Positions 43,933 to 59,336 of a DNA stretch of 64,000 nucleotides are shown in pieces. Position 1 is the stretch's first letter. Each line of letters begins with the position of its first letter. The translations under genes were made by a program, and so were the position numbers. The stretch covers positions 2,294,001 through 2,358,000 of the forward strand of contig NEEC01000008.1 of the NCBI GenBank assembly GCA_002189035.1, given 5' to 3'. The stretch is from Utricularia gibba. Lineage: Eukaryota > Streptophyta > Magnoliopsida > Lamiales > Lentibulariaceae. The notes beneath the pieces were generated by a model. It ran no database searches, was not told the origin of the DNA, and saw only the letters and a list, made by a program, of their open reading frames with translations.

Positions 43933-46900
43933 TAACGCAAAAGCTCTGCTGTGTCCGCTCCGCTTAAAATGAAAGCAGTAGCAGTGACGCTGGCGTCTTC
44001 CTTTATAACTACTCCGTGCGGTAATTTTTGTAGAGCAGTCCCCGCCCCGCCCCCCGGCCTCCCTCCATAATGCGATTCTGCTCATGTCCCATGACACGTA
44101 ATCTAAGACTAGACTAGATGCAAGTACGGGCACCAAAACTCCCCTTCAAAATACATACATTGGGATTATTTCAGAAAAATACATAATAAATGGGTTTTTT
44201 TTTTCTTTTTTGGATGAATTAAACTGGCGGCTGAAGGGGGAATTAAAATATTCCACCCGACATATTTTCAAAAATAAAAAATAAAAAAAAGAGGTGGCGT
44301 GATTACAACAGCCCATGTAGTAATCAGTGTCCTGTCCACTAAACTCCCAAACGTCCATTTCAGGTTTCACCAAGATTTAGTGGCATTAATTAACCCCATA
44401 AATAGATAGGAAACCGCGTGTCTCGTTTAATCCGGTGTATTAGCCACTCCATTTTGAATGTATTTTTAGTGTGCAAGAAAAATGGATACTGTATGTGTAA
44501 AATTTTGATCGTCACGAAATGAATAATTTTCTAAATGATCCCATTTAATTCCGATAATAGTGACAAAAAATTGCAATTAAGGGTGTGTTTAGTAGCTCCA
44601 ATACTAAAACGTGACATACCAAAATGCAATATAAATTATATTAAATACGTTATAAATTATGTCTGAATGGTGGTAGTAGTAGTAGTAGTAGTATGAGTTT
44701 TATATGTGATTGGTAAAATATGAACGTTATGAAATCAAATTTGTTATCAAATATGAATGATTTTTATTCTAACAAAATAGTCTTAATATTCTTCTGAATT
44801 TGACAGGTATGTACAATGCGGAGTGAAGAAAAAAATAACAGTTGACCGGACACGTTGTCTGTAAAGAGTCGTTATTTTTTTTTAACACTTTTGACCCTGG
44901 TGGGGGAGTAGAAAACAATTAAAAAAAACGTTGTGGGGGGTTTTTGTGAAAAAAAAAGAGAGAAATGAATGAAGATAAGGTAAATGTGACGCGGTGCATT
45001 TAATGGAGCGCAACTGCAGTTGGAGGACAGCGGTTATATTACATTCATTGTAACAGCAGAAGAACAGAATCCCACTCAGCCGCGGTATTTCTCTTTCTGT
45101 GTTCGGCAATAATGAAGTCACTGCTCCTGTAATTTCCAGTGCCCACGGGGAAGAAGAAGCAGAAGTTGGTTGACAACCGGAAAGTAGAGGATTTTAGAGG
45201 ATGATGCTTGGGTTGTAATATTATTGATTTATTATTGTTGGATGATGAGGAGGGGAGGGGAGGGAGGGGGGGATCTGTGATGAAGTAAATGAAGAGTAAT
45301 GGTGAAGAGGAGGGGGCCGGTGAGGCATCCGCCTACTTATTTACTACCCTACAATGAATGTCACCCGCAGGCAGCAGGCGCAAGATCAGAAGAACACAAC
45401 ACACTCCCCTCCTCCATTCCCAGTAGCATTTCATGCAGCCCATCTCCTGAACAACGATGGGGTGGGATCGAGTTGGGTCCTTTTTTTTACATGGGTTTAG
45501 TAGTTTCAGTGAGTGCAGAGCAGAGCAGTTGCTGATGCAAGAGTTGGAGACAGTTTGTGGAAGCGCATTGCATTGCGTTGCACAGTGGGCGTGAGTGAGT
45601 GAGTGGAGTGGGGTTGTGGCGTCTGAAATAAATGGGGGTAGTGGAGTGTATAGTACCATGTCTAAATTATTCCCGAATCGCAACAGACAAAATAATTAAA
45701 CAATTGAAGAAACCAGAAAGGCAGATGATGATGACACCGCTGGCCTGTTGACTGCGCTTCAATGCCAATGAACCGAGCCGGTTCAGTGATCCGCTCCATG
45801 AATCGGATCAGTAGCCCAATCTCGGCCTTGCTGCTGGACTGATGCCCGCCCGGCCCAAACCCAACCTTCGTCTGGGTTTGGGCTTCTATCGTCTGTTCCC
45901 CGTTTGGGCGGCCCATTTATGCAAAAATTGTTTTAAATTTGAATTCTTAGTCGAAATTTTACATCATAAATCAATAATGTGACTCGAATATTAATAAAAG
46001 TGAAGTTTACATTTGAATTTGAATTATTAAACACATATCTCAAACACGATAAATTATATTATTTTAAACACACGTACATAAAATTCATACTTTCAATTTA
46101 AATTATATGTTCTGTAGCTATCTAAATACAAATAACTCAAAATTATATTATTAATTAAAATATCTTAACACAAACCGCGTGTTACGTGTTTGGAGTGGCT
46201 ACGTAACAAGGGCGGGGCATTCATTCAAGAAAGTAGGTGGCGGGTAGTGAGTTGTTAGTTGTTAGATACAAACTTAATAGTCTCCAGAAACATCCACTTG
46301 GTCGGTCCGAAGACTCCATCGGGATCGGTCTTGGTGTGGGGGCAGAGCTTCTTTTCCACACAAAAGTATCACCTCATTCCCTGTTCATATACATATACAA
46401 CATAGATTAGGTAGCATGATCCTATCATCTTTGCCGAAATAGATATTATGGAAAGTGTTCGGAAATTAATGCACATGATGAAACTCATTAATATGTTTTT
46501 TTGTCGAGCACAAATACCACGGCGCGACGGCACATTGTAAGAACATAAGGATACTCAACTCTTGTCCAACTCTTGCACAAATACCGGGTTTCAAACTACG
46601 AGGGAAGGATACTCTTCTTCATGGGATGCTGAGAAGACTCTGCTTTCAAACTTATTTTTTCCGGAGAGTTGAACCCAATTATGGTGGGAAAAATACGTAC
46701 CCTTCTTTGTGTGTGAAAAAAAGTAAAGATGTTATGTATAAAAAATTGATCGTAATACGTGAAAAAGAATGCTTTTCTAAATGGTATTGTATCGTACTTT
46801 ATATCAAAGGAACCCTCAAGGTGAATATCAATTTCAATGTAATATTGTGTAATGTGGAACAATCATTTGATATCTTGTAAACACAAATTGCGTCTTGTTG

Positions 46901-47013
46901 GTAGACACGTGAGCGTTGGTTGTAATACCATCCTTTATATATAAGAAAACGGAGCTTTGAGTCTTGTGCCACAACGGGAGTAGTCGTTTCTTTGAATCTC
47001 ATATCGGGAAACG
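43933..47013. other. 3.1-kb shared upstream region of CYP77A (-) and KCS (+)
   Basis: No credible gene. Features seen: a TATAAA-like site for CYP77A (about 44003-44008); a (GTA)7 microsatellite at about 44672-44692; an L1-box-like octamer at 44995-45002; purine-rich sequence at 45240-45275; site II hexamers near 45848-45916; and a TATA box (TTTATATATAAG, about 46932-46943) 70 bp before the KCS start codon. Confidence 0.6.
44995..45002 (-). promoter_or_regulatory. L1-box consensus (TAAATGCA on the minus strand)
   Basis: Matches the TAAATGYA element bound by HD-ZIP IV factors in epidermis-expressed genes. It lies about 1.06 kb upstream of CYP77A and 2 kb upstream of KCS. A single octamer can occur by chance in 3 kb. 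Confidence 0.4.
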
Positions 47014-49246
47014 ATGTGGTTGCTCACAGCGGCAGGGATCATCTTCGTGGTGTTTCTGATACGTTATGTGGTGAGGGTTTCGGCCGACAGAAGAGAGAGT
47101 TGCTGCTACATGTTGAACTACGAATGCTACAAACCAACTGACGGAAGCGAGAGGAAGCTGAGCACCGAGTCTTCATGCAGAATTGTGACCCGCAACCCGA
47201 GTCTGGGGCTCGAGGAGTACAGGTTCCTTCTCCAGACGATGGTCAAAGCTGGGATCGGAGAAGAGACCTACTGCCCTAAGAACGTCATCGCCGGGAACGA
47301 ACGGGACCCCACTTTGGTGGATGCCCTCGAGGAGATGGACGACATATTTTTCCAAACCATCGACCGGGTTATCCAGAAGGCGGGTATCGTTTCTCCGGCG
47401 GATGAGATCGACATTCTCGTCGCGAACGTCTCTTTGCTATCGCCTGCGCCGTCCCTTACCGCCAGGGTCATCAACAGGTACAACCTCCGAAGTATAATCA
47501 AATATTCATACACGTAAAAATTCAAGAGAGGTCTTCCCCCCTCCTCTCGTCAAACTCTGGAAAATGTTCTATTTTGTTATCAGTTTTGGATTTGCAGTTT
47601 TTATGTTGAAGCTTTTTGTGTTATAATTCAAGTTCTTGAACACTTGGATTCATAGTTGTTTTTTTTGTTTATTAAGACTTGGTGATTTTTGTCTCCCTTT
47701 TAACATCGTTCTTTCACCTCGTTTCTAACACTTCTATACCATCGGCATCAGGTACAAGCTAAGAGATGATGTGAAGGTGTACAACCTCTCCGGGATGGGA
47801 TGTAGCGCGAGCGCGGTGGCGGTGGACCTCGTGAGTCAGCTTTTCAAGGTGCACCGAAGACAGGTGGCGTTAGTCGTCAGCACGGAGTCTCTAGGACCCA
47901 ACTGGTACTGCGGCCGTGAGAAATCCTTCATGCTCTCGAACTGCTTGTTCCGGTCCGGCGGATGCTCCATGCTTCTGACGAACGACCCCACCAGAAGAAA
48001 CAAAGCCATAATGAAGCTCACACACTCCATACGGACGGATATTGGGTCCAACGACGACGCCTACGAGTGTTGCATACAGGTAGGCTCTGTAAAAGAAACA
48101 TAAGTGATGCAACTTTCTAAATGGTATCCAAACTATTTTGATAAAGGTGGAAGACAAAGAAGGGTATCGAGGATTCCGGCTGACGAAGAAGCTGACCAAA
48201 GCGGCGGCGCAGGCCTTTGTGATCAATCTGCAGGTGTTGGCGCCGCTGATTTTGCCACTGTGGGAGCTTCTGAGGTGGATCGTCGTGGCCTATCTCCCAT
48301 GGTGGTGGAGGAAAACAATGACCAGGAGATCTTCCTCCTCCTCCACGGCTCCTGAGCCTCTGGGAAGCGTCCCCAGTCTTAAGACCGGGATAGAACATTT
48401 TTGCATACACCCCGGCGGCAGGTACCAACCTTACCCAAACCCTATAAAAACGGAAAGCTTGCACCTTTTCTTCGTTTAACCATCAGAAGGGAGGGAGCAT
48501 AGAAAATCTTTACTACCACTGTGTCTGTCTGTAGCATATAAGAGAATACCTGAAACGGGGGGCGACACCCCTTAACCCCCACAACACCTAATTCATTTTA
48601 GGCGATGAGGGTGATAGCTACATGAGAGGTACACATCCGTCACAAAATCTTCCTTGCGGACCACTTACTGGATAAGTCCGATTGCCTTGAAAAACTTCCA
48701 GACACATGGTACCGAAGTGGGCGGTTACTCAAATGTAGAATCCATTTAACCGTCGCATCATTCACTAGTTACTATTCACCTGTTGGGTAGCCTGTGTTTA
48801 AGCGATGCTGATTTCACCTGCTGTTGTGTGTGTGTGTGTGTGTTGGCAGAGCTGTGATTGATGGAGTCGGGAGGAGCTTGGGGCTGACGGAGTACGATCT
48901 GGAGCCGGCGAGGATGACGCTGCACCGGTGGGGCAACACTTCGGCGGGGGGGCTGTGGTACGTGCTGGGCTACATGGAGGCCAAGAAGCGGCTGAAGAAA
49001 GGAGACAGGATACTGATGATCAGCTTGGGGGCGGGCTTCATGTGCAACAACTGCACTTGGGAGGTGATCGGAGACAACATGAACGATCCCAACGTGTGGG
49101 CGGATTGCCTCGACAAGTACCCGCTGTCCAAGGCCGGATTGGTGAACCCTTTCGCCGACAGATTCGATTGGCTCAACGACGAATGCCTGGGCTTCGTCAG
49201 GCTGGAGCACTCCGCCTTCCATTTCAGCAGCGCCGGCTCGGCCTAG
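47014..49246 (+). CDS. KCS: 3-ketoacyl-CoA synthase (KCS12/KCS19-like)
   Basis: Four exons: 47014-47477, 47752-48079, 48147-48421, 48850-49246, joining to 487 residues. KCS enzymes catalyse the condensation step of very-long-chain fatty acid elongation in the ER, for waxes, suberin or lipids. One N-terminal membrane segment (WLLTAAGIIFVVFLIRYVV) is present. The catalytic triad is visible: Cys in GMGCSAS, His in FCIHPGGR and Asn in RWGNTSA. The short N-terminus and the exon pattern fit the KCS12/KCS19 group better than the classical two-membrane-segment members; that assignment is from memory. An extra Trp/Ser-rich stretch (YLPWWWRKTMTRRSSSSS) precedes the His motif. A (TG)9 tract sits just before the last acceptor. 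Confidence 0.93.
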
Positions 49247-49990
49247 CTCTTCACTTCATTTCCCTGCACACTACTCATCATATATACATACACCTGTACC
49301 GAGAATGTAAGAGAATCTCAAGAAGAAATTTAGTGTCTGCATCCGTGTAATTTGAAATAGTTTAAAATAAAAGTTTTATTATTCAATACAAATAGTTTAT
49401 TTAAAAAATGCTTACCACAGTTTTAACATTTCTAGAATTCATTAACTTTTAAAACAAAATGTCCACGATGCGTTTGATTTTTGTACTGAGAATTCCCCTG
49501 GACAGCATTTGAATAAGTTCTTGACAAGCATGACTTCATAGGATAAATATTTTTAGCAAGTAAACATAAAAACACAATACCCATATCATTTTCACATTCA
49601 AAGAGTTGCAAGGATGAGGCATGGATTTGCTGGATCATTATTTGACAGCAAACTGACCACAGCCTTTCCCTCCAAGACTAATCAACTTGGTAAAACACAA
49701 TCTGGGGTGTAATATTGAAAGAAAACTATACAATATAAATCATGTAGCACAATACTGCACACTCACATGCAAGAAACATTGACAGAATGAGGCTCACGCA
49801 GAAGACAGTGCATCCACATTTATTGCAGGCTTCGAGGAAGGCACACACAACCAACTCTGTCAACAACGAACGCGTTCAACACTTTGCTGAACAAAACAAG
49901 TAGCGTACAGCAGATGACATATCAAAGATTAGATTCCAGAAGTTTACAAATGACAAGGAAGAGATATTACCTTATCCACCATGACGCTTT
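49247..49990. other. intergenic between converging KCS and SULTR4
   Basis: The two 3' ends face each other. AT-rich, with a probable polyadenylation region near 49340-49400. No gene recognised. Confidence 0.5.
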
Positions 49991-52900
49991 TCAAGTTCTC
50001 TTCAATAGCGGCTCCAAGTGACTCTGGTCAAGTCTACCGGACTCTAATTTGGACAGTGGGGATTCATCCTGAATCTGGGGAGACGTTATTTTTCTTTGAG
50101 CTTTCTCACTTAAGCTCTGAACGCGCTGCAGGCAGACTTGGACTGCATCATGTACTCGGACGAAATACCACTCCTTGCCTATCAGATCGACAACCCCAGC
50201 TCGTCGCAGCGTTAGGAGAATGCCTCGATTTGGATTTGAAATAGCAATCTGCATCAATCACAACGAGCACCGTAAACCAGAGGGTGCTTACAGTCAGCAG
50301 CTCGGTATTATACAGGTCGCATTGTGTGTTGAGTCTGTGTACCTGAATGTTTCGCACTTTATATTCCTGATACAAGTCCTTTAAGGCTTCAACAGCACTA
50401 GAATCTATATAGGTCACAGCTGAGGAGAACAATGGAATCAGAAGAATTGATATATCAAGAAGCAAAAGACGTTGAGCAAGCGCAAGCCCATAGTATCAAC
50501 AAACAAAACGAGAGATTAAAAAAAAAGGCAACTTACGAGCCATTTCAATTATTACAAAGTGCACTTGGTTGACATCAACTGGTCCACGTCCTCCATATCG
50601 ATCAGCACAGATTTCATATTCCCGAAGCCTGGTGGAAGAACCCTCGAGACTTTAAATCATTAAAAAGAAAGAAAAAAAGACGAGATAACGAGATGTGATA
50701 TCACCATACACGGTACCTGTCTTTTATGTAACTAATGTTAGCAAAATACATGGGTGCATCTATCCGAACAACCACAATTCCATTGTACGTGTATGATTCG
50801 GGATACTGTTGGACGTTTCTGTACACAGTAGTACCAGGTAGCCGACCCAAAACAGCTGCAATATAAACAAATTCGTTCACATTAATATAAGGATTTCCTA
50901 CTAGCATAATCCGCACAAGACTAGTTTCCAAGAACACGAGAGGCATGAAGTGAAACTAAATAAATAAACCATCATCCAATACATAATCAGTCATGAAATA
51001 AAGCCATGTGTTACGTGGTGCCAAAGTCCTTAGATGGATAATACTTATAAATCAAAGCTTAATAGATTATGTCACAAAAAGCTCACAGGAGAATAAGAAC
51101 TACGATGTTATCTTGATGCATAAACCTAAATACAAATGCAAAGAAGTACTGGAAAAGTATTGCAAATGTTTTAGTAAAATATAACTGCACAGAGTAGCAT
51201 GTAATTGAAAAAGAAGGGCCATGAGTATAATAATTCACAAGATTTTGAATTCAGTAGGCATCCTAAGCGGAAGGGTATGTAAGAGAAAAACAATGAATCT
51301 TAGTTGGAATGTCTACTTAGAAAAGCTTCACCACATGAACAAATTACAAAGAACAGAGAATTTCATGGCTAAAGCACAATAACCTACCAACGTGGGGATT
51401 AGCTGATTCATGGATGACAAAAGCGAGTGAAACACCAACCTGGGAAAGCAGGAAACAAAAACACAATTTTTCCTTGTTTTTCAAAGAAAAAGGCTAGCAC
51501 TATTGTGCAGGTATGTATCAAGCATGATATACTAACACCAACGAGGACTCCAATCTCGATGCCAAAGAACAAGGTAACGATGCAAGTAATTATCCAAAGG
51601 AGAAAGTCTTTCTTGTCTACTTGCCACAAAAACATAGCCTCCTCATAATCAACCTGAAACAAATGAGATACAATAAGGTAATGGGATACAAAGCATGTCA
51701 AGCAACAGCTAAACAGAACGCTTCTCAAAATTCATCAAGTAACAACAATAATAAATTGAAAGTTCTCTATGTGATGAATCTGCTGATCTAAAAATTCACG
51801 ATAATAAATATTATCTTGATGCTATAATTTTTAAATAAAAAATAAATTCTATATCGGTATTAAACAAAAAAGAAAAATGCATAAATATGAGAATAGCAGG
51901 ATCTTAAATCCATAAGCGTCGAAGCAAAAAGTAAAGTAAAATAGATATATCAGTGCAATATTTTAAGCAACTCCACGCTTCTCCAAAGGGGTATGGAAAT
52001 TACCAGCCCGACAACAGCAGAAATCACAATGGCAGCCAGAGCACACTGTACGGCCAGGAAATAAAGAATGATTAAGTTTCTACACGCAAATAGAAAAAGT
52101 AGGAGAGTCATTCCTTGTTACAGAGACAAAAATGAGGATTGAATGGAAACAAAGATATAGAGAACACATTTTGGAAAAATGCATGGCTACTCCGTTTTTC
52201 ATTAGCTAAAGTTAAACAGTCATAGAAGGAAAAGTTGGTCGTGATAGGCAACTTTATGGTCGATATACTCAGCTCAGTGCATGCCTGGTGCGCCATTCTT
52301 GCTCTAGCTTTAATATGTCAGTTATCTAACGGGCTGTCTTTTCTCTAAGGGTGAGAAACAAAGCACTTTCTAAGCATAAATATACTGCACAAACAAATGG
52401 GACAATATGAAAAATAGAAACATGACAAGCGGGCAGTTCAATATACTAGATGAATCGATATACAAAAGAGAGTAGCAATGAAATGCAAAAGGCTTCTGAC
52501 AAACCTGGGGTATTTCCTCGAACAATGGTGTCAGAAATTGAAGCGCACAACCCATTATAATGCCCATGACTATTCCAGATAAACCAGTTTTGGCTCCACT
52601 TTCATGATTCACTGCTGACCTAGAGAATGAACCTACTCAAAACGTAATACGTCAGTTTAGGTAATAATAATCTTGTTGTTAAAAACTTCCCGAAACCACT
52701 TTCACAATTAAAACCTATTTTTTAAACTATTTACCCACGAACATACTATTTCTAAAAAACGTGGATCAGTAAGAAAAACATTAGCATTCTCATAAATATT
52801 CCTAGCTTATACTCATAATTTCTGGTGTTCTTAATCTCAAAACTCATTTTCAGGACGTGAAAATGAGAGAGTTTGAAGAACATTCTCCTAAAAATGTATT

Positions 52901-55740
52901 CAGCTCAAACTTCAAAAATACAAAAAAAAAAAAAAGATTAACAGTTAGATGTTTCATTAGGTATGTAAAACTAACGAAACATCAAACAGCACATGAATGC
53001 ATGTAAAATGTTTCATTAGGTAAGACAATCAACACATGAACTGAGAAGAAAACTAACCAGTTGTTGGGTACACGGAGAAGAAAGAACCAATAATGTTTGC
53101 CAATCCAAGGCCAAATAGCTGTCATACAGAAGGTGCAGAATGCCATCAACTATATAAATTAATCCTTGATACACGCTAACGAATCTAGAACGTCCAAGTT
53201 TCTAAGGAATAGTCATATGCTACAATGAATTAGCCAAACTGTTCATACCATATATGATCACCAATACAATTTTAATCACGTAGAGAGCTAGAATACGGGC
53301 AAGAAGGGGAATATCTTTTTTATTCAATATACAATGGCGTAAGAAGAGAATTTATGACAGTGAACCTCTTGATTAGAATCCAACTCATATCCATTTTTTG
53401 CAGCCAGAGCCTTGGCAATCCCGACTGATTCCTATTATTTCAAAATGCAAATTAAATTACCTCAAATGGTAAAATACAGAGCATGAAACTAAATGAAGAA
53501 GCAAGCCAAATGAAATGAAACTAATACTAAATGATGATAGTCTTACCAAAATAGCTACACCAGTGATAAGGATTGTTGTAGGAATCAGAGATTCTACATG
53601 TCTAAATTCCCTTGGTACAGAAAACCTCGGTAGTCCCTGGGGTATTTCACCAACCTAGCATAGATGACAATGCATTAATGCAGTCATGAAGTTAACATTC
53701 CACAAAGGTTACATTCAAAAGACACATGATAGTAAAGTGCCAAAAAACTTGGGGCATGCCTGACAGTTAAAACCACACTTGTGAATTTGTAAAAAAATAA
53801 AGGAAAACATGTGCTTGTATAGTCTAGGTCTTCTCAAAAGAAGAAAGAAAACTTTATGTGGAGATATATTGAAGGGTTCAGTGGTTAAGGAACTTAGCAT
53901 ATCATGTCATTCTTACCACTGAAATTGAGGGTGGGCGAAACACCTTCACAAAAGCTGTACCCAAAACCACTGCTGTAAGTGGACCAGATGCTCTCATAAA
54001 CCGCAAGGTTTTATATGATTTACCCTGTTCACACGACCAACAGCTCATAGTTACTATAAAAGGAACAGATAAACGACAAGAAGGAAACGAAAACGCATAG
54101 GAATTCAGAAAAAAAAAAAAAAACAAAGATTACAACATACGAGATGCTTCATCATGAGAAGAATTGCTAAGATGACGGAACCCATGACGAAAGTCCGCCA
54201 TTCAAACTGCATAATGGAGGTAGGCGTAGGAAACATTACAAGGAAAACGAATAAGAAGAAGAAATCTTGAGGCAAAAAATTAAAAACCCCAAATTCACAT
54301 TCATGTTAATGCCGAAATACAACTCAATGTTCTTGGAAATCAAAGACATTGTACAAATATTTTTGAAAAGAACAGCGAAACTATCGTAAACCGTTCACCT
54401 TATCTGCTCCTAAAACAATGCTCTGTATAAGAGGGATAATTTTACTGCTACGTTCAATTTCATAGCCTATAAAATATTTTGCCTGAGACAAGCTGATGAC
54501 AATTGCTGACGCGGTAGTAAAACCAGAAATTACAGAATGACTGATGAATCGTATGAGCCATCCAAGCCTGGATACAGATAAATTAAGGTCAGAAATTCCG
54601 AACGTGAAAGAAAAAATCAGCAACTTTTAGCAAGGCAATATAGCGTGAAAGATGCAGCAGCGGGGAGCTGATCAGGTTCCAGACTACTAGATAGCAACCT
54701 TCTACGATAAACAAAACTTAAACCTACTACTGATATTACGTGACTGCTTCTGCCTCCACTACCAATTTGAAAAAATCTGCTCTTGAAAAAGTCAATTCGA
54801 GCTAAAAAAGAATTTGAGAAAATTGTAGCAAAAGGTAAACAAAAGGAAAATACAGTCTACTCAGATAATCTTCTTCCTTCTTATCTGAGAAAAAACAGAT
54901 GCTGAAATTGGTGCAGTCGATAAGCGAGGAAAATACATATTCTCCAAAAGAGATCAAAAGCACTTCTTGTCATTCATGAATTTGTTTTCCAGTGCAAGGA
55001 TCAAGAAAAGAACCCATACTCACCTTAAAAGGGCCATGATGCACTCGAAAATACCAACCATAAACGCCAAAAGGACTGCAAGGTCAGTATACAATTGCTC
55101 GGACGAATCAACAATGTTACTAAGTACATTGGAAACTAGGAGGGATGTCAATGCAACGGGCCCAATAGCTAGCTGGCGAGATGACCCAAAAATAGCATAA
55201 ACAAATATAGGTATGAAGCCGGAATCTGCAGTTCAAACACGCAGAGGAGAAAAGATATTGAAACATGTCACCTTAAAAGAAGATTGATGATTGTGGTTAA
55301 CAATAAAGATGGAACCGAAAAGCAACGGAAGAATCTTACAAAGCCCATAAATGGGATGCAGTCCAGCTAGCTTGGCGTAAGACATAGACTGATTCAGATA
55401 AACCATCCAAGGTGAGCCTTTCTTGATTTAGAGGATGAATTCAAATGATCGACCATACCTGAGGAACCAACATGACGCCGACGGTGACGCCCGCCATGAG
55501 ATCCGCCTGCAGATTTTCCCGCCAGCTATAGGTGCTCATCCAACGGTAGCAGGGAAGAAATAGGTTTATCCAATCCTTCCTGTCCATCCGCTTGGCCTTC
55601 GCCTTCCATTCCTCCAAAACTGAAAAAGAAGACGACGGTTCCGGCGCCGCGTCCGGATGCTGCAACTTGATGACCTTGACGGGGCGGGTGAAGGTGGAAA
55701 AGTCCCCAACGCTGGGCGACGAATAGCGAATCCCGTCCAT
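49991..55740 (-). CDS. SULTR4: sulfate transporter, SULTR4 group, 17 exons
   Basis: Exons: 55740-55459, 55388-55340, 55225-55024, 54567-54399, 54206-54141, 54024-53917, 53654-53547, 53431-53366, 53118-53058, 52632-52505, 52045-52004, 51653-51537, 51439-51388, 50855-50717, 50628-50537, 50419-50343, 50248-49991, joining in frame to 671 residues. SULTR4 proteins release sulfate from the vacuole. Seen: [13 protein letters not shown] in the N-terminal tail, membrane segments with [57 protein letters not shown] and [11 protein letters not shown], then a STAS domain ([20 protein letters not shown]). The common VPQAMSY is VPQSMSY here. Conservation of the Arabidopsis SULTR4;1 order is from memory. 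No lesion is seen. Confidence 0.94.
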
Positions 55741-56340
55741 TGACAGACAGGAGCAGCCTTGATCCTTTTTCCTTCCGCTTCTCCTCAGACTTCACAAGCA
55801 AATGCCGCGATCAAATGGCGACGCGAACACCTTTCGTGCATTAGGCTCATATGATTGGTGTGTGTGGCATCTTGGGAATCTCCGGTGCATCCCGTTTTGA
55901 ATTTTCTTTATTTTTCTTTTTTCAAGCATATAATAAAAAAATAAATATTTTTCCAACACAAATTCTAACACGGCATGGCCTATGAGATTAATTTATTAAA
56001 ATAATGAAAATGAATATTTTTCATCATTCTCATTTCATCTTAAATTTTATTATAATTTCTATACAATTAAAAACTGGGTTTGTTTAGGTTTGGGTTTGTG
56101 TTATCAACAAACACAACTGAAGGAGACAGGAACAAGCTCATGCTGCTATGTAAATATTTCATGTAAACCCAACCAGGCTAATGCAAGTGAAAATGCTGTT
56201 GACAGGCAAAGCAAGAAGGCTTCATGCTTTCATTATTCAAGACATCACAAATAGTATTCAGTTCACAAGCCAACATCCAGTTTGTTGTTTACAGGAGAAA
56301 AGCAGATGCGTCGTTGAACTCTAAGAATAGAGGGAGGAGT
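55741..56340. other. SULTR4 upstream region and DHAR 3' flank
   Basis: The 5' UTR of SULTR4 probably occupies about 55741-55850. AT-rich from 55910 to 56060. No gene recognised. Confidence 0.5.
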
Positions 56341-58057
<1,717 letters not shown>

Positions 58058-59336
58058 GAACGGAACAATGAAGAACAAGAACAGGATCCTCTGCCCTGTT
58101 TAGTAGCTGCCGTAAAAGTGTTCCCAGGGAGTAAGTTTCTAGCACCTTCTGGACCGAACAAATGGACTCAACTCAATTTTCCGAATAATTTATTTATTTC
58201 CTTACACCGTTTTTCCTTTAATTGAGAATTTATTATCAATTTAATAAACAAAAAAGCACCCCATAAAGAACACAAAAAAGCACCCCACAATGACATCATA
58301 TAATTTTAAAAAAAAAATTATGAAGAAAGAATTGAATAATTCATTTGATTCCTAGAGGCTGAGCATGGGTAGGTGGAAGTGTGGGGGTTGGCATGGCATC
58401 AAACGAGTTGAATGGCAGACTCGGATCCAATCCCGTGGACAAATACCACTTGTTTTTCTCATCAACGCCAACAAAATAATGGATGGGACGTGAAAGTTGC
58501 TTGCTTAAATGAAATGAAACCAGCGGAGAAGTTAGACACGGTGACGCCGGCTTTCGCGATCCCAGGAGCTGCTTCGACAGGTTATAAATAAAAAATTATT
58601 ATTTTATTCAACGCATAAGTTAGAATTTAAAAGATATTATTTCATAGTCTACTTAAATTCCTAACTCTTAACCACATATATCATTTGACAAATACAAACT
58701 AAATCAGCATCTTTCTCAACCAGAGCAATCGGGAACGGTACACGTGTTCAACACTCCCCCACTGCCTACTGATGGTCACTTTTGCAGTGTGTTTTGAGAG
58801 GCAGGCGGTGGAAGAGAGTTGGAGACCAGATGGAAGTGGTGGCTGATTCCCCTCAAGGGCCCTCCACATGAATATGGACACACTTGCACTTACCACGCTA
58901 CAAGCATATCATATATAATACAGCAGCACATCACAGTTCAATTCTTTTTTCCAAACTTATTTACTCTGCACACCCCTGACACAGGAAAACAAGGGGGATA
59001 GAACTCTGACAGCAATGGGATACTTTTTTTGCCGTCCCCGTTCATTGCAGACTCAACCCTATCGAATCCATGTGACAATTAGCTAGGCAAGGAGGGTAAC
59101 CACTACATGACTTCAAGTATAAACAGCACTTTCAACGAACAACCAAAAAATGTGCGATGGGTCAGAATACAAACAAACAATGATGCTTAACATCTTACTT
59201 GTTCCAACAGTCTCTCCTGTACAGCATTTGCAAAATTTACTGCCAGTACCTGGAGGACGTACAGCTTGCAGCAACCTCACTGTTACAGATTACATTCAGG
59301 GGCTGTGTTCTTGATGGTTAAAACTCATACATGTTT
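58058..59336. other. intergenic between DHAR and SAC3-like gene
   Basis: Upstream of DHAR (to about 58600) and 3' flank of the SAC3-like gene. No credible open frame or repeat recognised; AT-rich patches at 58170-58340 and 58570-58690. Confidence 0.5.

Noticed and set aside
43933-44136. N-terminal extension of CYP77A by 68 codons
   Set aside because: The membrane anchor starts right after Met 43932, as expected for P450s, and a TATA-like site lies inside the extension.
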